A stretch of 64,000 nucleotides of DNA from Acidobacteriota bacterium (GTDB lineage Bacteria; Acidobacteriota; Terriglobia; Terriglobales; Acidobacteriaceae). The translations under genes and the position numbers were made by a program. The notes under the pieces were generated by a model. It did no database searches. It saw only the letters and a list, made by a program, of their open reading frames with translations, and was not told the DNA's origin. The first letter of the stretch is position 1, and each line of letters opens with the position of its first letter. The stretch covers positions 1 through 64,000 of the forward strand of contig JACPYL010000018.1 in the NCBI GenBank assembly GCA_016196065.1, read 5' to 3'. This document shows positions 60,100 through 64,000 of this stretch, one piece after another.

Positions 60100-61137
60100 T
60101 CACGATGCTTCAGCAAGACGCTCGTCCGTCACGGCCGCCGTCTTTCCGTTGCGGTGTGACTTCTCGGCCGCCACGGCAATCGCCAGAGCTTGCAGGCCAT
60201 CCTTGCCGGTAACGCGAGGTTCGCTATCCCCCAGGATGCAGTCGACAAAATCCAGCATCTCCGCTCGATAGGCTTCTGAAAAAGATGTGAGGTAGTGATC
60301 CGTTGTCATTTGCATACTCCCGCTGCGGGTCAACACCGTTGCAGGCGTACCCAGCAGACTTCCCACCATGATGGAACCTTTCGATCCGACGATTTCTGTG
60401 CGTACGTCGTAGCCATAGAGGGCCTGCGCGTTGGACTCGATGTTTCCGATCGCGCCGCGCCCATACTTAAGATTCACTACGCTGGCAACCACGTCTCCAA
60501 ACTGCGCGAGTTCAGGGCGAATGGCGACGGTTGTAAAGGCGTGAACTTCGGAAACCTCGTCCTGCATTAGCCATCTCGCCAGGTCAAAGTCGTGAATGGT
60601 GTTCGCGTAAAACAACATTCCATTGATCCCCGACTGATAGGCCACCAGCGGTGCGCCATCCTTGTCTCGCCCGATCGACTTGAATACCACCGGAACTCCG
60701 ATTTCACCCGCCTCGATGCGCTTCATGGCCGCGGCATAACCCGGATCGTAGCGGCGCATAAAGCCAACCTGGAGACGGACGCCCGCCTTGTCCACCGCCG
60801 CTAACAAGTCGTGTGCCTCGGCGAGGGTCAATCCAAGGGGCTTCTCACAAAGGATGTCTTTGCCGGCCGCAGCGGCTGCCTTGACGCTTGCGGCGTGAAA
60901 TTTGTCGGGAGTTGCGATCACGACAGCGTCGACGCCCTTGCATTCCAGCATCGCTTCCAGGCTGTCGTAGGAATCTTCGATTTCGAGATCCGCCGCGACC
61001 TTGCGTGCGCGCTCGCCAGAGACGTCCGCCACGGCCACCAGCCGGGCTCTGGGCACGAGCCGCCGAAGATTCTCGGCATGCCGCTGCCCCATCTCCCCGA
61101 CGCCAAGCACTGCGACTCCCAGCTTTCCTTTTTGCAT
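60100..61137 (-). CDS. iolG: Gfo/Idh/MocA oxidoreductase, inositol 2-dehydrogenase-like
   Basis: A 345-residue NAD(P)-dependent dehydrogenase. The Rossmann fold opens with VAVLGVGEMGQRHAENLRRL; KFHAASVKAAAAAGKDILCEKPLGLTLAEA contains the family EKP motif, and GFMRRYDPGYAAAMKRIEAGEIG is typical of inositol dehydrogenases. The catalytic-type Asp/His in NTIHDFDLARWL is present. It should oxidise myo-inositol to 2-keto-inositol. The symbol rests on the locus and family pattern; another Gfo/Idh substrate is possible. It lies 36 bases after the iolE-like gene stop. Confidence 0.78.
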   Translation of the reverse strand: MQKGKLGVAVLGVGEMGQRHAENLRRLVPRARLVAVADVSGERARKVAADLEIEDSYDSLEAMLECKGVDAVVIATPDKFHAASVKAAAAAGKDILCEKPLGLTLAEAHDLLAAVDKAGVRLQVGFMRRYDPGYAAAMKRIEAGEIGVPVVFKSIGRDKDGAPLVAYQSGINGMLFYANTIHDFDLARWLMQDEVSEVHAFTTVAIRPELAQFGDVVASVVNLKYGRGAIGNIESNAQALYGYDVRTEIVGSKGSIMVGSLLGTPATVLTRSGSMQMTTDHYLTSFSEAYRAEMLDFVDCILGDSEPRVTGKDGLQALAIAVAAEKSHRNGKTAAVTDERLAEAS

Positions 61138-61173
61138 TCTCTTGCCTGCCCCTCAGCTCGCGCTGGAGTTGGA

Positions 61174-62106
61174 TTATTTCGTGACGGCTTCAAGTTTGCC
61201 GACAACGCCCCGCAAATATTTCAGGCTCTCGGCCACACTCTCCGCCGGCCGAATCGTGGGATCGCCAAACTTTACATCCTGCTCCACCACCGACCAACCT
61301 GAATAACCTGTCTTGACGAGCGTCTGGAAGAACTCGGGGAAATCAATGTCCCCCTGTCCGATAATCGTGAAGACCTTGTGTTCAATGGCTTCTTCGAAGG
61401 TCCATTTCCTGGCGCGCGCTTCTTCCAACACCTTCCCGTTGCAATCCTTGATGTGAACGAAGCGCAGTTTGTTCCTATATTTTGCTGCTTCCTTGATCGG
61501 ATCGCCTTGTCCATACAGGCAATGCCCCGTATCCAGGCACAGCCCGACGTTGGTATGGGAACTCGCGTCAAAAAATCTTTCACATTCCTCGGGCGTTTCC
61601 ACGTAGGTTGCGACGTGGGGATGGAAAACGAGATCCAGGCCGAAGTCGTTGGCAACTTTCTCCGCATCGGCAACCAGAGTTCCTACATTCCGCCACTGTT
61701 CAGCGCTCAAGGACGGGCAATCTTTGTCGTAAGTCCGCCCCGAGAAACTATTCCGCCCAACCGATTGATCGTCCGCCAGTACCAGGAACGGCGCTTTCAG
61801 GTCTGCGAGCAATTGACCGACCTTCCGGATCCTCTCAATCACCGTGGCCGAACGTGCTTCATCCATCCGGACGGGCACAAAGGAGCCAAGCAAGGAGAGA
61901 CCTCGCTTGGCGAGTTGCGGCCGAAGTACATTGGGATCGGTCGGGAAAAAGCCATACGGTCCGAGTTCCGTCCCCCGGTAACCGGCTGCCACCATCTCGT
62001 CGAGCATCTTTTCGTAGGACTGCTCCCACGAGGGTCCGGAATAGTCCAACACACCCCAACTGTCAGGTGCCGACGCGAACAGGAACCGTTCTGTGACTTC
62101 GCTCAT
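61174..62106 (-). CDS. iolE: Xylose-isomerase-like TIM-barrel protein, inosose dehydratase-like
   Basis: A 310-residue protein from the ATG at 62106, with AAGGAAGACGGC before it; a reading to 62181 would overlap the operator. The sugar-phosphate-isomerase fold is seen: APDSWGVLDYSG at the start, GYRGTELGPYGF, VFHPHVATYVETPEE, CLDTGHCLYGQGD, FVHIKDCNGK and GYSGWSVVEQD, with metal ligands Glu, Asp and His. Best fit is IolE, which dehydrates 2-keto-inositol. An operator copy sits 27-38 bases upstream. It is followed by the iolG-like gene and is probably transcribed with it. Confidence 0.72.
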   Translation of the reverse strand: MSEVTERFLFASAPDSWGVLDYSGPSWEQSYEKMLDEMVAAGYRGTELGPYGFFPTDPNVLRPQLAKRGLSLLGSFVPVRMDEARSATVIERIRKVGQLLADLKAPFLVLADDQSVGRNSFSGRTYDKDCPSLSAEQWRNVGTLVADAEKVANDFGLDLVFHPHVATYVETPEECERFFDASSHTNVGLCLDTGHCLYGQGDPIKEAAKYRNKLRFVHIKDCNGKVLEEARARKWTFEEAIEHKVFTIIGQGDIDFPEFFQTLVKTGYSGWSVVEQDVKFGDPTIRPAESVAESLKYLRGVVGKLEAVTK

Positions 62107-62132
62107 GCCGTCTTCCTTGGTGAGATCATATT

Positions 62133-62144
62133 CTAAACGATTAT
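62133..62144. promoter_or_regulatory. LacI-type operator candidate, proximal to iolE-like gene
   Basis: CTAAACGATTAT matches CTAAACGTTTAG at 10 of 12 bases. It is 27-38 bases before the iolE-like ATG. Confidence 0.45.
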
Positions 62145-62288
62145 TAATTGGCTTATAACCTCGGAAGAGCCTGATTGTCAAGGACGTTTCCCGCGTCAGG
62201 CGTTTCCAAATGTGGGTTCGCCGCGTTCAAGACTTGCCCGGAGAAATGCTAAGCCCTCCGCCTTCTTACGCTTGGAGCGACTAATATT

Positions 62289-62300
62289 CTAAACGTTTAG
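62289..62300. promoter_or_regulatory. LacI-type operator, perfect palindrome
   Basis: CTAAACGTTTAG is a perfect CG-centred 12-bp palindrome, the best copy in the window. It is about 183 bases upstream of the iolE-like ATG and 156 bases from the proximal copy, a spacing that allows DNA looping. Confidence 0.6.
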
Positions 62301-62365
62301 CGTATCCAAGAATGCATTCTTCTGCCTTCTCAGATGACCTCACCCAACGGAAGTACAGGCCTGGT

Positions 62366-63145
62366 TTACTGAACCTGCCCAGTCAGCTTGACCTCGTCAA
62401 TGAACCCGATGAAATTCCGACGGAACTGGCACGTGTCACAGACAAAATTCGAAGCTCCGACTTGGAATCCAGCGTTCCCCAGTTTGGGCCCCGCGAAAGA
62501 GTGGAGTTTCAGTGTTCCTTCGGCCTTGCCATTCACCATCAACTTGATGTTGGTGACCGTACCGATGGTGCTGTATTTGAGAACGAGCTTGTACCAGTTG
62601 TTGATCGGAAAGGTGTCGAGCGAAGTGACGAACTGTATGCTCCCGTCGGCGCCGCACACTCCTCCGACAAATTTCTGAAGCGGCAACGAATAGGTAATCG
62701 AGTACGTCACCAGGCAGGCGCCGCTGCCATTCGTAATCATTTTGCCGGCTACAAGATCGCCGAAGGCATCCAGCGTAGTTCCACCGGTCGGCATGGCTAA
62801 CGCCGATAGGGTGAAGCTCTGCACCTGATTGAGGAGCGGCGCATTCCCCGCCGTCTGCGCCAGAACGACGTAGTCAACGTCGGGCGAGGCGTTCAAGGAA
62901 AACTTCCCGCCGCCTTTGGTGACGTTCGAACTGTAAGTCAAAGCTCCGTGCACCGTTCCATCCAGGTGAAAAGGACCACTATCGGTGGCCACCGTCACCG
63001 GAGCGCCGTTCGGACCCTTATTAAACTGATAGCGCAGAATTGTGGCCTGAGGCGCCAGCTGCGAGAATGCGGAAGCAACGAGAAACAGGCAAAAGAAGCA
63101 GCCCAGCGTGCGTCTACCGACCATAAGGCTTTTCCCCACTTTCAA
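62366..63145 (-). CDS. Secreted LamG/concanavalin-A-like lectin domain protein
   Basis: A 259-residue protein with a signal peptide (LGCFFCLFLVASAFSQ). The rest is one LamG-like jelly roll: LRYQFNKGPNGAPVTVATDS, FTLSALAMPTGGTTLDAFG, WYKLVLKYSTIGTVTNIKLM (the typical LamG strand) and GFIDEVKLTG at the end. It probably binds a carbohydrate at the cell surface. A start at residue 8 is also possible. Its orientation matches the iol genes, but a gap of 184 bases with the perfect operator lies after it. Confidence 0.7.
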   Translation of the reverse strand: MKVGKSLMVGRRTLGCFFCLFLVASAFSQLAPQATILRYQFNKGPNGAPVTVATDSGPFHLDGTVHGALTYSSNVTKGGGKFSLNASPDVDYVVLAQTAGNAPLLNQVQSFTLSALAMPTGGTTLDAFGDLVAGKMITNGSGACLVTYSITYSLPLQKFVGGVCGADGSIQFVTSLDTFPINNWYKLVLKYSTIGTVTNIKLMVNGKAEGTLKLHSFAGPKLGNAGFQVGASNFVCDTCQFRRNFIGFIDEVKLTGQVQ

Positions 63146-63212
63146 GAATGGAATCAGAAGTCAAACTGTCGATGATAGGTGCATACCCACATCTACTTTG
63201 TAAAAATATCGT

Positions 63213-63243
63213 AAATAAAAAAGGCGGCCACCATGGCCGCCTT
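63213..63243 (-). terminator. Rho-independent terminator after the aldehyde dehydrogenase gene
   Basis: On the minus strand a 10-bp stem (AAGGCGGCCA/TGGCCGCCTT, loop 3 bases) is followed by a TTTTTT run. It lies 16 bases past the dehydrogenase stop. Confidence 0.85.
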
Positions 63244-63258
63244 GGAACATTTCTCGCG

Positions 63259-64000
63259 CTAAATCCGTGTACACACCGCCTTGGTTTGGGTATAGAGATC
63301 GAGCACGTCCTTACCCATTTCGCGGCCCCATCCGGACTGTTTATAGCCTCCGAAGGGCAGACCAGCGTCGAAAATATTGAAGCAGTTTATCCAAACGGTG
63401 CCGGCACGCAGCACCGCTGCAGTCCGGTGCGCTTTGGATAGATCGCGCGTCCAGATACCTGCGGCTAAGCCGTACACGCTGTTGTTGGCCCGGATAGCGA
63501 GTTCTTCAGGATCATCGAACGGCGTTGCGACCACCACCGGTCCGAAGATTTCTTCCTGCACAATCCGCATATCGTCCTTGGTATCGACTAATACGGTCGG
63601 TTCGACGAAGTATCCTTTATCGCCGAACTTCTTGCCGCCAGTCACAGCACGAGCGCCTTCGGCCATGCCGATGTCGAGGTAGTCACACACGCGCCGAAGT
63701 TGCTCGTCGGAAACCAGCGGTCCCATGCTGGTCTCGGGATCCATGCCAGGCCCGACCTTGATCTTCTTCGCCTGCGCGGACACTCCTTCTACGACCTGAT
63801 CAAACGCGGACCGTTCGACAAATAGACGCGATCCGGCGCAGCAGGTTTGTCCCTGGTTGAAGAAGATCGCGCTCGCTGCGCCACCGATAGCGGCGTCGAG
63901 GTCCGCATCCTTGAACACCACGTTCGGCGACTTCCCTCCCAGTTCGAGCGTGACTTTTTTCAGGTTGCCGGTCGCAGCATACACAATCAGTTTGCCAACT
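63259..64000 (-). CDS. NAD(P)-dependent aldehyde dehydrogenase, C-terminal fragment (5' end outside window)
   Basis: The frame is open to the window edge, about 246 codons. It carries KKVTLELGGKSPNVVFKDAD (catalytic Glu), FFNQGQTCCAGSRLFVE (nucleophilic Cys), EEIFGPVVVATPFDD and FGGYKQSGWGREMGKD. It reads as a standard ALDH superfamily member; it lacks the look of methylmalonate-semialdehyde dehydrogenase (IolA), so its link to inositol breakdown is unproved. The stop is followed by a strong terminator. Confidence 0.9.
   Translation of the reverse strand, partial: VGKLIVYAATGNLKKVTLELGGKSPNVVFKDADLDAAIGGAASAIFFNQGQTCCAGSRLFVERSAFDQVVEGVSAQAKKIKVGPGMDPETSMGPLVSDEQLRRVCDYLDIGMAEGARAVTGGKKFGDKGYFVEPTVLVDTKDDMRIVQEEIFGPVVVATPFDDPEELAIRANNSVYGLAAGIWTRDLSKAHRTAAVLRAGTVWINCFNIFDAGLPFGGYKQSGWGREMGKDVLDLYTQTKAVCTRI

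Overview
The window reads as chromosomal DNA of an Acidobacteriota member, probably a soil-type Terriglobia lineage. This is inferred from gene content: a long Oar-like TonB-dependent receptor with an N-terminal carboxypeptidase-regulatory-like domain, a Ser/Thr kinase fused to a PD40 propeller, many secreted glycoside hydrolases, moderately high G+C, and long runs of minus-strand operons. No rRNA or species-level marker is present, so the assignment is an inference.

Layout. (1) 1-391: 3' end of a glycogen-debranching-type enzyme. (2) 395-4227: minus-strand operon YHS - DoxX - DinB-like - DedA/ATP-grasp fusion - TANGO2-like. (3) 4500-7076: four minus-strand genes linked by ATGA stop/start overlaps and centred on a ferric-reductase-like membrane domain fused to a Rieske domain. 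(4) 7077-7867: no intact gene; a 28-nt tRNA 3' relic and a probable integrase relic. (5) 7868-21214: ten-gene minus-strand respiratory cluster: radical SAM/SPASM protein, alginate-export-type porin, FAD/Fe-S oxidoreductase, Rieske protein, cytochrome b, six-haem cytochrome c, NarG-like and NarH-like subunits, ethylbenzene-dehydrogenase-gamma-like haem subunit and a TorD-type chaperone. No NarI is present, so quinol electrons probably pass through the Rieske/cytochrome b module to the cytochrome c and then to a periplasmic type II molybdoenzyme. (6) 21718-24480: kinase gene flanked by 29-bp near-identical direct repeats. (7) 24.8-29.86 kb: small integrative element (primase-polymerase, small ORFs, excisionase-like HTH, tyrosine integrase) ending at an intact selenocysteine tRNA. 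(8) 30.3-32.4 kb: accessory remnants: a winged-helix-like ORF, a broken serine recombinase, an unknown two-gene module and IS-end-like repeats. (9) 32.5-40.2 kb: housekeeping genes (two ABC-F ATPases, YkgJ-like, 1-Cys peroxiredoxin, PhzF-like, receiver protein, ABC ATPase) and tRNA-Gly and tRNA-Cys. (10) 40.4-54.6 kb: TonB receptor followed by GH30, GH38, phosphodiesterase, trehalase (GH37) and GH2 genes. (11) 54.9-64 kb: inositol catabolism (iolB, iolD, LacI regulator, transaldolase-like, iolG-like, iolE-like), a LamG protein and the end of an aldehyde dehydrogenase.

Regions 10 and 11 appear to be one regulon. Copies of a CG-centred palindrome (CTAAACGTTTAG and variants) lie upstream of the receptor, iolB, the LacI gene and the iolE-like gene. 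Together they suggest uptake and breakdown of a mannose-, glucose-, trehalose- and inositol-containing resource, possibly fungal biomass. In region 5, two TGAC-N4-GTCA palindromes and one TGTGA-N6-TCACG site suggest control by CRP/FNR-superfamily regulators.
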